A stretch of DNA of 14,565 nt, taken from NCBI GenBank assembly GCA_036841525.1, contig DAITVZ010000091.1:1-14565 (forward strand), read 5' to 3'. The DNA is from JAAYEA01 sp012689325. Lineage in GTDB: Bacteria; Chloroflexota; Anaerolineae; JAAYEA01. A program made the position numbers and the translations under genes. A model generated the notes under the pieces. The model was given only the letters and a program-made list of their open reading frames with translations, had not been told where the DNA came from and did not search any database. Positions 1 through 7,420 of this stretch are shown here, in pieces. How positions within the stretch are numbered: the first letter of the stretch is position 1; each line of letters begins with the position of its first letter.

Positions 1-1
1 G

Positions 2-1837
2 CATATCGCCGTCGTGATGGGCCTGTGGCCCACCCCGGCCAAGCCCCCGCTCAACCCTCGCGTCCTGGGCCGCCTCGAATACGACGACTATGTCATCGAA
101 AACGTCGCCTTTGAGAGCTGGCCGGGCTTTCTCTGCACTGGCAATCTCTACCGACCTCGGCAGGCCGCGGGGCCGGTCCCCGCGATCCTCAACCCGCACG
201 GACACTGGGGGCGCGGGCGCCTGGAGCACCAGGCGCTCGGCTCCATCCGCGCCCGCTGCATCACCTTTGCGCGCATGGGCATGGTCGCCTTTGCCTACGA
301 CATGGTGGGCTATAACGACAGCCTCCAGGTTCCGGCCCACCGCTTTGCCACGCCGGCGGGGGCGCTGTGGGGCATCTCGCCCATGGCGCTGCAAACCTGG
401 AACAGCATCCGCGCCGTGGATTTCCTGGAGAGCTTGGAGGGGGTGGACCCGGAGCGGATCGGCTGCACCGGCGCCTCCGGCGGCGGCACGCAGACCTTTA
501 TCGTCACTGCCATCGAGCCGCGTATCAAGGTCGCCGCGCCGGTGAACATGATCTCGGCGCACATGCAGGGCGGCTGCGTCTGCGAGAACATCCCCGGCCT
601 GCGCACGCAGACCTATAACGTCGAAATCGGCGCGCTGGCGGCGCCCCGGCCGCTGTTGATGGTCTCCGCCACCGGCGATTGGACCGTGAACACGCCCACC
701 ATCGAGTACCCCGCCGTCCGTTCCATCTATCAGCTCTATGGCGCTGATGACCGGCTGGCCTGGGCGCAGATCGATGCCCCGCACAACTATAACGCCGATA
801 GCCGCGCCCATGTCTATCGCTGGTTCGCGCGCTGGTTCCTGGGCGATGAAGAGCGGGGCCGCGACGCCGAGCGCGAGTTCGCCGTCGAGCCGGACGAGCG
901 GATGCGCCTCTTCCCGACCGGCGCGTTGCCCAAGGAGCTGCCCGCTGGCCCGGCGCTGGAGACCGCGCTGCGCCAGGGCGCGGAAGCGCGCCTGCGGGCG
1001 CTCTGGCCTGCCGCGCCCGCCGCGCTGGACGAGCTCGCGCGCGTCACCCGCACGCGGCTGGAGCACGTGCTGGGCGCGGCCGCGCCCAAGCCGGAAGAGA
1101 TCGTCGCCGAGGCGGGCGAGATGGTCGAAACAGCCTGGGGCCGCTCGCGGACGCTGGCGCTGGGGCGCAGGCGCGCCGCGGACCGCATCTCGGCGACAGA
1201 GTATCTGCCGGCGGGACAGCCTGGCCGGACCCTCCTGGCCGTTAGCGAGGCGGGGCTGGATGGGTGGCTGGACACCCTGGGCGAGCCGAACGCGCTGCTC
1301 CGCGCGCTGCTGAGCCAGGGCTATGGGGTGCTGGCCTTGGCGCCCTTCCAGACGGGCTCGCTGCCCGAGGGCGCCATCGCGCGCGACGACCACGACTGGT
1401 TCTGGGCCACCTTTAATGCGCCCCTGGTGGGCCAGCGCGTACAGGATATCCTCACTGGCCTGGCCTATCTGCAGGGGCGCGGGGACCGCCACCCGGCGCT
1501 GCTGGGCCTGCGCGGGGCGGGGCCCTGGTGCCTGCTGGCCGGCGCGCTCAGCCCGACGGGCTGCGCCGTCGCGGCGGATGTGCGGGCGCTCTCCGGCGTC
1601 GACGATGCGGACTATAGGGGTGAGCTTGTCGCGCCGCTGCTGGGCGCCTATGGGGGATTGCCCGTGGCGGCGGCGCTGGTCGCGCCCCGGCCGCTGCTGC
1701 TGGCCGATACGGCGGGACGCTTTGCCGCCGACTGGGCGCGCGCCGCGTACCAGGCGATGGGCGCGACGGCCCAGCTCGCCGTGCGGGCCGAGCCCCTGGA
1801 TGCGGATGCGCTCCTGAATTGGCTGGCCGGTCGCTGA
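2..1837 (+). CDS. Two-domain alpha/beta hydrolase, acetyl-xylan-esterase-like (5' end outside window)
   Basis: Likely carbohydrate-ester or related serine hydrolase; the substrate cannot be read from sequence. The frame is open to the left edge, and the first visible residues (HIAVVMGLWPTP) already match the interior of the family, so the GTG at 14 is probably not the start and an N-terminal segment is missing. Numbering from that GTG: a PHGHWG oxyanion-type loop at 61-66, nucleophile elbow GASGG at 153-157 (Ser155), probable acid Asp222 in GDWT, and catalytic His257 in APHNYN. These form a complete triad in the first domain. A second hydrolase-like half (about 373-607) repeats the APRPLL strand (210-215 and 557-562) but has GLRGAG at 498-503 where the nucleophile should be, so it looks inactive. 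No signal peptide can be judged. It ends before a promoter and so is probably transcribed separately from the glycan genes. Confident on fold, weak on substrate. Confidence 0.82.
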   Translation, partial: HIAVVMGLWPTPAKPPLNPRVLGRLEYDDYVIENVAFESWPGFLCTGNLYRPRQAAGPVPAILNPHGHWGRGRLEHQALGSIRARCITFARMGMVAFAYDMVGYNDSLQVPAHRFATPAGALWGISPMALQTWNSIRAVDFLESLEGVDPERIGCTGASGGGTQTFIVTAIEPRIKVAAPVNMISAHMQGGCVCENIPGLRTQTYNVEIGALAAPRPLLMVSATGDWTVNTPTIEYPAVRSIYQLYGADDRLAWAQIDAPHNYNADSRAHVYRWFARWFLGDEERGRDAEREFAVEPDERMRLFPTGALPKELPAGPALETALRQGAEARLRALWPAAPAALDELARVTRTRLEHVLGAAAPKPEEIVAEAGEMVETAWGRSRTLALGRRRAADRISATEYLPAGQPGRTLLAVSEAGLDGWLDTLGEPNALLRALLSQGYGVLALAPFQTGSLPEGAIARDDHDWFWATFNAPLVGQRVQDILTGLAYLQGRGDRHPALLGLRGAGPWCLLAGALSPTGCAVAADVRALSGVDDADYRGELVAPLLGAYGGLPVAAALVAPRPLLLADTAGRFAADWARAAYQAMGATAQLAVRAEPLDADALLNWLAGR

Positions 1838-1887
1838 ACCGCCTGGCACACCTCGCGGTGATGCCTCAAGCGCTCAGGCCTGAAGAG

Positions 1888-1916
1888 TTGGCGTCGCAGC
1901 CAAGTCCGGGTATAAT
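1888..1916 (+). promoter_or_regulatory. Sigma70-type promoter for the glycan operon
   Basis: The -35 element is TTGGCG at 1888-1893 (4 of 6 match TTGACA). An exact 17-bp spacer leads to a perfect TATAAT -10 at 1911-1916. A start near 1922-1924 would give a leader of about 45 bases before the GTG at 1969. A perfect TATAAT at ideal spacing is unlikely by chance in such GC-rich DNA, and it lies in the only gap over 100 bp in the window. Inferred from consensus only. Confidence 0.68.
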
Positions 1917-1953
1917 GGTGCGAATCGGAGATTCCATGCCGCGTTAATCGCGA

Positions 1954-1960
1954 GGGGAGG
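1954..1960 (+). promoter_or_regulatory. Ribosome binding site for rmd
   Basis: GGGGAGG lies 8 bases before the GTG at 1969. It decides in favour of this GTG start, which also places the Rossmann strand ALITG directly at the N-terminus as the family requires. Confidence 0.75.
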
Positions 1961-1968
1961 CGGGTGGC

Positions 1969-2925
1969 GTGCGGGCATTGATCACAGGCGCAGCGGGTTT
2001 CGCGGGCAGCCACTTGGTGGACTATTTGCTGGCCCACACCGATTGGGACCTGTATGCCTACGTCTGGGTGAAGGATAACCTGGAGCATCTCCCCGCCCGG
2101 GAGCGCCTGCACATCATCCCCGGCGACATCAGCCAAGAGGCCTCCATCCGCGAGGCGGCGGCGCAGGCCAAGCCCGATTACGCCTTTCATCTGGCGGCGC
2201 TGGCCTCGGTCCCCGCGGCCTATCGCAACCCCGGCCCCACGTTGATCACCAACATCATGGGACAGGTGAACCTGCTTCAGGCCCTCATCGAGCTGGACCC
2301 CATGCCTCGCACGCTGGTGGTGGGCTCGGCGGACGAGTACGGCCTGGTCCGGCCGGAAGAGCTGCCCATCGACGAGGAGACGCCGCTGCGCCCCAACAAC
2401 CCCTATGCTGTCAGCAAGATCAGCCAGGATATGTTGGGCTATCAGTATTACCTGGGCTATGGGTTGCCGGTGGTGCGCGTGCGCCCCTTCAACCATATCG
2501 GGCCGCGCCAGCAGCCCTCCTTCGTCGTCCCCGCCTTTGCCCGGCAGATCGCCGCGGCGGAGGCCGGCTTGCAGGAGCCGGTGCTGAGCGTCGGCAACCT
2601 GGAAAGCCAGCGCGACTTTAGCGACGTGCGAGATATCGTGCGGGGCTACCACCTGGCGCTCACGCTGGGCGAGCCCGGGCAGGTGTACAACATGGCCGCG
2701 GAGCGGTCCTACTCGGTCCAGAGCATCCTGGACCAGTTGCTGGCTATGAGCAGGGTCGCTTTCCGCGTGGAACAGGACCCGGAGCGGCTGCGCCCTTCCG
2801 ACGTGCCCGAGATCGTGGGGGATAGCTCCAAGCTGCGCCAGCGCACCGGCTGGCGCGCCGAGATCCCCCTGGCAACCAGCCTGCGGGATACCTTGGATTA
2901 CTGGCGTCACAAGCTCGCGGCCTAG
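1969..2925 (+). CDS. rmd: GDP-6-deoxy-4-keto-D-mannose reductase (GDP-D-rhamnose synthesis)
   Basis: Extended short-chain dehydrogenase of 318 residues, normal length for Rmd. It should use NAD(P)H to reduce the 4-keto group of GDP-4-keto-6-deoxy-D-mannose, the Gmd product, giving GDP-D-rhamnose in the cytosol. Visible motifs are the dinucleotide-binding GAAGFAG at 7-13, a SADEYG active-site strand at 120-125, the YAVSK catalytic Tyr146/Lys150 pair, an NHIGPRQ segment at 175-181 typical of Rmd and Gmd relatives, and RDFSDVRD at 215-222. The GTG start has a strong ribosome binding site. It is the first gene after the promoter at 1888-1916, and the URO-D-like gene follows after 15 bp. The gmd gene two places downstream supports the role. 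The alternative, GDP-L-fucose synthase, seems less likely because the NHIGPRQ/SFVVPAFARQI pattern is Rmd-like. A search against characterised Rmd and WcaG would settle it. Confidence 0.82.
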   Translation: MRALITGAAGFAGSHLVDYLLAHTDWDLYAYVWVKDNLEHLPARERLHIIPGDISQEASIREAAAQAKPDYAFHLAALASVPAAYRNPGPTLITNIMGQVNLLQALIELDPMPRTLVVGSADEYGLVRPEELPIDEETPLRPNNPYAVSKISQDMLGYQYYLGYGLPVVRVRPFNHIGPRQQPSFVVPAFARQIAAAEAGLQEPVLSVGNLESQRDFSDVRDIVRGYHLALTLGEPGQVYNMAAERSYSVQSILDQLLAMSRVAFRVEQDPERLRPSDVPEIVGDSSKLRQRTGWRAEIPLATSLRDTLDYWRHKLAA

Positions 2926-2940
2926 GGAGCGGAAGCGGCG

Positions 2941-4020
2941 ATGGGTCTTCGAGAGGTTCTGACGAGCCGGCAGCGCGTGCGCCTGGCCCTGGCGCATCAG
3001 GAAACGGATCGCATTCCCATCGCCATGGTCTGCGCGGGAATCAATCCGCCTGCTTATCGCGCGCTGGAGGCCCATCTCGGCCGGGAGCGCGGGCTGACCG
3101 TGCGCGAGTACCTGGACCCGCTGATCGACATCGTCCAGGTGGGGCCGCGCTACATCGGGCCGCCGCTGGCGCCCGGCGAGGACATCTGGGGCGTTCGGCG
3201 GGCCGCGGTGAGCTATGGCGAGGGGAGTTACGACGAGATCGCGCACTATCCCTTGGCCGAGGCCCGTGACGCGGCCGATCTGGCAACGCATCGCTGGCCC
3301 AGCACGGCCTGGTTCGACTATGCTGTGCTCCCGGAGCGCATCGCCGCTGCGCAGGCCCAGGGCGAGCGCTGCATCATGGTGACCAACGGCAACATTTTCG
3401 AGAGCTCCTGGTACATGCGCGGGTTCGAGCGCATGTTCGAGGATCTGGCGCTGCATCCCGACCTGGCGCAGGGCATCCTGGAGCGGGTGACTGCCTTTTA
3501 TATAGACCATTTCCGGCGTATGCTGGAGGCGGCTCGGGGCGAGGTGGACCTGGTCTTTACCGCCGACGACATTGGCGGCCAGAACGGGCTGCTCATGTCG
3601 CTGCCCATGTGGGAGCGTTGTCTGAAGCCCTGCCACGCCAGGCTGAACCAGGTGATCCACGAGCTCGGGGCCAAGGTCATCTATCACAGCGACGGCGCCG
3701 TGATGGAGGCGGCGCCGGGGCTCATCGAGATGGGCATCGATGTGCTGCAAGCGCTCCAGTTCGACGCGCGGGGCATGGACCCGGTGGCGCTAAAGAAGGA
3801 CTTCGGCGATCGCCTTTGCTTCGAGGGCGGGGTCAGCGTGCAAAAGACGCTCCCCTACGGCAGCCCGGAGGATGTGCGGCGAGAGGTCGAGGAACGCGTC
3901 GCCATCTTGGGCCAGGGCGGCGGCTACATCTTGGGGCCATCCCACGCCATCCAGGCGGGCACTCCGCCGGAGAATATCCTGGCCCTGTTCGACACCGCCG
4001 CGCGCTATTATCCGTTCTAG
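2941..4020 (+). CDS. URO-D-superfamily protein, function unknown (methyltransferase-like)
   Basis: A 359-residue protein of the uroporphyrinogen decarboxylase / corrinoid methyltransferase superfamily. Seen: an N-terminal TSRQRVRLALAHQETDRIPI segment (8-27), TADDIGGQNG at 207-216, HSDG at 249-252, the GGVSVQKTLPYGSPEDV strand-turn at 296-312 and the C-terminal GGGYILGPSHAIQAGTPPEN segment at 326-345. The RQAGRY-type substrate-binding motif of true heme-pathway HemE is absent near the N-terminus, so heme synthesis is unlikely. The HxC zinc ligand of methanol and methylamine methyltransferases is also not seen; the equivalent position reads HSD. It lies 15 bp after rmd, with GGAAG at 2931-2935 as a possible ribosome binding site, and 60 bp before gmd, so it is probably co-transcribed. 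Its job in a nucleotide-sugar operon is unknown; I assign the superfamily only. Confidence 0.78.
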   Translation: MGLREVLTSRQRVRLALAHQETDRIPIAMVCAGINPPAYRALEAHLGRERGLTVREYLDPLIDIVQVGPRYIGPPLAPGEDIWGVRRAAVSYGEGSYDEIAHYPLAEARDAADLATHRWPSTAWFDYAVLPERIAAAQAQGERCIMVTNGNIFESSWYMRGFERMFEDLALHPDLAQGILERVTAFYIDHFRRMLEAARGEVDLVFTADDIGGQNGLLMSLPMWERCLKPCHARLNQVIHELGAKVIYHSDGAVMEAAPGLIEMGIDVLQALQFDARGMDPVALKKDFGDRLCFEGGVSVQKTLPYGSPEDVRREVEERVAILGQGGGYILGPSHAIQAGTPPENILALFDTAARYYPF

Positions 4021-4030
4021 GAAATCGCAT

Positions 4031-4056
4031 CGGGACGCCAACACGGCGTTGCCCCG
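4031..4056 (+). other. Potential RNA hairpin in the gmd leader
   Basis: ACGCC (4035-4039) can pair with GGCGT (4045-4049) around a 5-base AACAC loop. An outer CGGG (4031-4034) can pair with CCCG (4053-4056) across a TGC bulge. No T-run follows, so this is not an intrinsic terminator. It sits 24 bases before the gmd start codon, in the longest gap inside the operon, and could be an mRNA processing or stability element. Structure drawn by eye only. Confidence 0.35.
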
Positions 4057-4080
4057 GTATATGTTGTTTGAGGAGGAAGC

Positions 4081-5142
4081 ATGACCGCTCCGAACGAAGT
4101 TGGCAGCAAAAAGAGGGCGCTCATCACGGGGATCACCGGCCAGGATGGCTCCTATCTGGCCGAGTTTCTGCTGGACAAGGGATACGACGTGATCGGCATG
4201 GTGCGCCGCACCAGCACCATCAACTTGGATCGCATCGCGCACCTGCAGGACAAGGTTTCGATGGTGCAGGGCGACTTGATCGATGAGGTCTCGCTGATCG
4301 GCATCCTGCGCGAGCAGCAGCCCGACGAGGTCTATAACCTGGCAGCGCAATCCTTCGTCCCCACCTCCTGGAGCCAGCCAGTGCTCACCGGCGAATGCAC
4401 CGCGTTGGGCGTCACCCGCCTGCTGGACGCCATCCGCATGGTGGACCCCAAGATCAAGTTCTATCAGGCCAGTTCCTCCGAGATGTTCGGCAAGGTCCAG
4501 CAGATTCCGCAGACGGAAAAGACGCCCTTTTACCCGCGCAGCCCCTACGGGGTCGCCAAGGTCTATGGACACTGGATCACCATCAACTATCGCGAGAGCT
4601 ATGACCTGTTCGCTTGCTCGGGCATCCTGTTCAACCACGAGAGCCCGCGCCGCGGCCACGAGTTCGTGACCCACAAGGTGACCTATGGCGCCGCCAAGAT
4701 CAAGATGGGTCTGGCCAACGAGCTGCGGCTCGGCAACCTGGACTCCAAGCGCGACTGGGGCTATGCCGGCGATTACGTCAAGGCCATGTGGCTGATGCTG
4801 CAGCAGCCGGAGCCGGACGACTATGTGATCGCCACCGGCGAAACCCACTCTATCCGCGAGCTGTGCGAGGAGGCCTTTGGCTGCCTGGGCCTGGACTGGC
4901 AGGATTTCGTGGTGGTGGACCCCAAGTTCCTTCGCCCCGCCGAGGTGGAGCACCTGGTGGGCGATGCCAGCAAGGCGCGGCGGGTGCTGGGCTGGAAGCC
5001 CGAGGTCAATTTCAAGCAATTGATCAAGATGATGGTGGATGCGGATTTGGAGACCTTGCGGCGCGCCAAGTACCTGCAGGATGGTTTGACCAACGGCAAT
5101 ATCAAGCACGTGGTGCCGGGAACGATGCACATCCTGCCGTGA
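4081..5142 (+). CDS. gmd: GDP-mannose 4,6-dehydratase
   Basis: A 353-residue cytosolic enzyme that converts GDP-D-mannose to GDP-4-keto-6-deoxy-D-mannose using bound NADP. Motifs are clear: GITGQDG at 17-23 (nucleotide binding), VRRTSTIN at 41-48, NLAAQSFV at 86-93, the SSSE active site at 131-134 (Ser132 at the position of the catalytic Thr in the E. coli enzyme, and Glu134), YGVAK with Tyr156 and Lys160, NHESPRRG at 185-192, and RDWGYAGDYV at 224-233. Length is normal. The ATG start follows AGGAGG at 4071-4076. With rmd upstream it forms the two-step route to GDP-D-rhamnose. GDP-mannose must be made elsewhere, since no guanylyltransferase is visible. The C-terminal tail GTMHILP is intact. 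High confidence. Confidence 0.95.
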   Translation: MTAPNEVGSKKRALITGITGQDGSYLAEFLLDKGYDVIGMVRRTSTINLDRIAHLQDKVSMVQGDLIDEVSLIGILREQQPDEVYNLAAQSFVPTSWSQPVLTGECTALGVTRLLDAIRMVDPKIKFYQASSSEMFGKVQQIPQTEKTPFYPRSPYGVAKVYGHWITINYRESYDLFACSGILFNHESPRRGHEFVTHKVTYGAAKIKMGLANELRLGNLDSKRDWGYAGDYVKAMWLMLQQPEPDDYVIATGETHSIRELCEEAFGCLGLDWQDFVVVDPKFLRPAEVEHLVGDASKARRVLGWKPEVNFKQLIKMMVDADLETLRRAKYLQDGLTNGNIKHVVPGTMHILP

Positions 5143-5189
5143 GGCGGTGGGGACTGGCGTCTGAAACGTTCGCTCAAAGGGGAGGCAAG

Positions 5190-6623
5190 ATGGCAACACA
5201 GATCAAGTTTGGGACCGACGGCTGGCGCGGGATCATCGCCGAAGACTATACCTTCGATAACGTGCGCCTCTGCGCCCAGGCGGTGGCCGAATACGTCAAG
5301 AGCACCGGCATGGCCGGGCGTGGCATGGTGATCGGCTACGATACACGCTTCCAGTCGGAGAGCTTTGCGGCCGCGGTGGCCGAGGTCTTTGCGGGCAATG
5401 GCATCGTCGCCTACCTATCGGACCGGACCATCCCGACCCCGACGACCTCCTTTGCCATCTTGACGCACAAGGCCGCGGGCGGCATCATCATCACGGCCAG
5501 CCACAACCCGGGCATCTGGAACGGCTTCAAGTATCGCCCCGAGTACGCCGGCGCGGCCTCGCCCGAGATCACGGCCAAGGTGGAGGCCTATCTCGAGGAT
5601 GCCCAGACCAAGGGCATTGAGATCAAGCGCGTGCCCTTGGAGCAGGGCCTGGCCCAGGGGTCCATCGTCATGATCGACGCGGTGACGCCCTACCTCAAGC
5701 AGGTGGCCTCCCTGGTGGATTTGCAGGCGATCAAGGACGCCGGGCTGAACGTGGTGGTGGACGCCATGTTCGGTGCGGGCATCGGCTATTTCCCCACCCT
5801 GTTGGCGGGCGGCAAGACGCGCATTATCGAGATCAACAACGTGCGCAACCCCCTCTTCCCCGGCATGCACAACCCCGAGCCCATCGAGCGCAACCTGACC
5901 GCCTTGCAGCGGGCCATCGCCGAGCACCATGCCGACGCCGGTCTCGCCAATGACGGCGATGCCGACCGCGTGGGCTTTATGGACGAGAACGGGGTTTTCA
6001 TCAACCAGCTCCAAGTCTATGCGCTCTTGCTGCTCTATCTGCTGGAGGTCTGCAAGCGGCGCGGCCCCGTGGTCAAGACCATTACCACCACGGTCATGGC
6101 CGACAAGCTGGCCAAGCTCTATGGCCTGCCGGTCTATGAGACGCAGGTGGGCTTCAAGTTCGTTGGCCCCAAGATGCTGGCGGTGGACGCCCTGTTCGGC
6201 GGCGAGGAGAGCGGCGGCTTTGCTTTCCAAGGCCACCTGCCGGAGCGCGATGGCATCGTGGCGGGGCTTTTCCTGCTGGACATGATGGTCAAGCTGGGCA
6301 AAAAGCCCTCCGAGCTGGTCACGCACCTCTATGACCAGGTGGGCGGCCACTATTACGACCGGCTGGACATCACCTTCCCCGCGGAGCAGCGCGTGAAGGT
6401 GGTTTCCCGCATGGAACAGGCGCGCCCCGCCGAGGTGGCGGGCATCAAGGTCATTGGGCGCGATACCGAAGGCGGCTTCAAGTTCAACATGGAGGACGGC
6501 GGCTGGCTGCTGGTGCGCTTTTCCGGCACGGAGCCGATCATCCGCGTCTATACCGAGACGACGCATCTGGACAAGGTGCAGGATATCCTGCAGGCCGGGA
6601 AACGACTCGCGGGATTGGCATGA
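5190..6623 (+). CDS. Phosphomannomutase / phosphoglucomutase
   Basis: A 477-residue alpha-D-phosphohexomutase that interconverts hexose 6-phosphate and 1-phosphate in the cytosol. In this operon it could supply mannose 1-phosphate for GDP-mannose. The four family signatures are present: phosphoserine loop TASHNP at 102-107 (Ser104), metal loop DGDADR at 255-260, sugar-binding loop GEESGG at 338-343, and phosphate-binding RFSGTEP at 443-449. The N-terminus KFGTDGWRGII (6-16) fits the family start. GGGGAGG at 5179-5185 lies 4 bases before the ATG at 5190; this excludes the longer open frame reaching back into gmd. GEESGG resembles phosphoglucomutase-type loops and differs from GEMSGH of well-known PMM/PGM and from the GlmM pattern, so preference between mannose and glucose is unresolved. 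Its stop overlaps the next start by 4 bp. Confidence 0.9.
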   Translation: MATQIKFGTDGWRGIIAEDYTFDNVRLCAQAVAEYVKSTGMAGRGMVIGYDTRFQSESFAAAVAEVFAGNGIVAYLSDRTIPTPTTSFAILTHKAAGGIIITASHNPGIWNGFKYRPEYAGAASPEITAKVEAYLEDAQTKGIEIKRVPLEQGLAQGSIVMIDAVTPYLKQVASLVDLQAIKDAGLNVVVDAMFGAGIGYFPTLLAGGKTRIIEINNVRNPLFPGMHNPEPIERNLTALQRAIAEHHADAGLANDGDADRVGFMDENGVFINQLQVYALLLLYLLEVCKRRGPVVKTITTTVMADKLAKLYGLPVYETQVGFKFVGPKMLAVDALFGGEESGGFAFQGHLPERDGIVAGLFLLDMMVKLGKKPSELVTHLYDQVGGHYYDRLDITFPAEQRVKVVSRMEQARPAEVAGIKVIGRDTEGGFKFNMEDGGWLLVRFSGTEPIIRVYTETTHLDKVQDILQAGKRLAGLA

Positions 6624-7417
6624 CCGAGCGCGCCGACTTACGATGGGTGGATACCCACGCCCACCTGGATGATCGCAAATACCAGGCGGACCAGCTAGAG
6701 GTGATCCAGCGCGCCATGGGGGCCGGCGTGACGACGATCATCAATATCGGGGCGGACCTGGCCTCCAGCCGGGCTTCGGTCAAGCTGGCCGAAGGCAGCC
6801 CTGGCCTCTATGCGACGGTGGGGGTGCATCCTCATGACGCCGCCACGGTGGACCGGGGCGCGCTGGACGAGCTGCGGCGGCTGGCCCAGCACCCGCGCGT
6901 CGTGGCCATCGGCGAGATCGGCCTGGACTATTACCGGGACCTCTCACCGCGCCCCCAGCAGCGGGAGGCCTTTGCGGCGCAGCTCGACCTGGCCGCGTCG
7001 CTGGGCAAGCCGGTGGTGATCCATGACCGCGAGGCGCACGACGAGACGGTGGGGTTGCTGAGCGAGTGGGCCCGCGGCGGGGCGTCGCGCGCGGGCGTGA
7101 TGCATTGCTTTGCGGGCGACCTGGCGCTGGCTCGGCGGGTGCTGGACTTGGGCTTTTATATCGGCGTGGACGGGCCGGTGACCTTTAACAACGCGCGCCG
7201 CCTGGTCGAGTTGGTGCGCCAACTCCCCGCCGATCGGCTGTTGCTCGAAACGGATTGCCCCTACCTGACGCCGCATCCCCATCGAGGGCGCCGCAACGAG
7301 CCCGCCTATGTGCCCCTGATCGCCCAGCGCATCGCCGAGATCAAGGAGGTGAGCCTGGCCTGGATCGCCTCCGTTACGTCAGCCAACGCCGCGCGCCTGT
7401 TCGGGCTGGAGGTATAG
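6620..7417 (+). CDS. TatD-family metal-dependent hydrolase
   Basis: A 265-residue TIM-barrel metal hydrolase of the TatD family; members act as DNases or other phosphoesterases and bind two divalent metals. All ligand positions are present: DTHAHLD at 11-17 (His13, His15), GEIGLDYYRD at 98-107 (Glu99), VVIHDRE at 132-138 (His135), MHCFAG at 161-166 (His162), and ETDCPYL at 210-216 (Asp212). NEPAYV at 226-231 is the usual C-terminal signature. Length is typical. The ATG lies within an ATGA overlap with the mutase stop, and no strong ribosome binding site precedes it, so translation is probably coupled. A DNA quality-control hydrolase in a glycan operon is unexplained by pathway logic and may simply ride along. 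The true substrate cannot be told from sequence. Confidence 0.9.
   Translation: MTERADLRWVDTHAHLDDRKYQADQLEVIQRAMGAGVTTIINIGADLASSRASVKLAEGSPGLYATVGVHPHDAATVDRGALDELRRLAQHPRVVAIGEIGLDYYRDLSPRPQQREAFAAQLDLAASLGKPVVIHDREAHDETVGLLSEWARGGASRAGVMHCFAGDLALARRVLDLGFYIGVDGPVTFNNARRLVELVRQLPADRLLLETDCPYLTPHPHRGRRNEPAYVPLIAQRIAEIKEVSLAWIASVTSANAARLFGLEV
7408..7413 (+). promoter_or_regulatory. Ribosome binding site for the GT2 gene
   Basis: GGAGGT overlaps the end of the TatD gene and lies 7 bases before the GTG at 7421. It favours that GTG over an in-frame ATG at 7439, which would give a protein six residues shorter and has only a weaker GAGG-type site before it. Confidence 0.55.
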
Positions 7418-7420
7418 GAC

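Larger units (their letters stand above)
1838..1968 (+). promoter_or_regulatory. Intergenic region with operon promoter
   Basis: This 131-bp gap holds, in order: a weak potential stem (ACCGC 1838-1842 pairing with GCGGT 1855-1859, no T-run, so not a convincing terminator), a perfect 10-bp palindrome TCAGGCCTGA at 1874-1883, a promoter at 1888-1916 and a ribosome binding site at 1954-1960. I see no small gene in it. Confidence 0.6.

Noticed and set aside
1838..1860. Possible terminator after the hydrolase gene
   Set aside because: Only a 5-bp stem with a 12-base loop and no T-run follows the stop.
1648..3750. 700-codon open frame on the minus strand
   Set aside because: It runs antisense to the hydrolase end, the promoter gap, rmd and most of the URO-D-like gene. 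Its product is rich in H, R, Q and A with no family motif, as expected from GC-rich codon bias.
2941..4020. Calling this gene hemE (uroporphyrinogen decarboxylase)
   Set aside because: The conserved RQAGRY-type substrate-binding segment near the N-terminus is absent, and no other heme genes are nearby.
4049..4063. Possible internal promoter (TTGCCC ... TATATG) before gmd
   Set aside because: The elements are only 3 bases apart, and no -35-like element occurs about 17 bases before TATATG.
3790..5199. 469-codon minus-strand open frame
   Set aside because: Antisense to gmd, which has all its family motifs; no recognisable motif of its own.
5415..6566. 383-codon minus-strand open frame
   Set aside because: Antisense to the phosphohexomutase, whose four signature loops are intact; low-complexity product.
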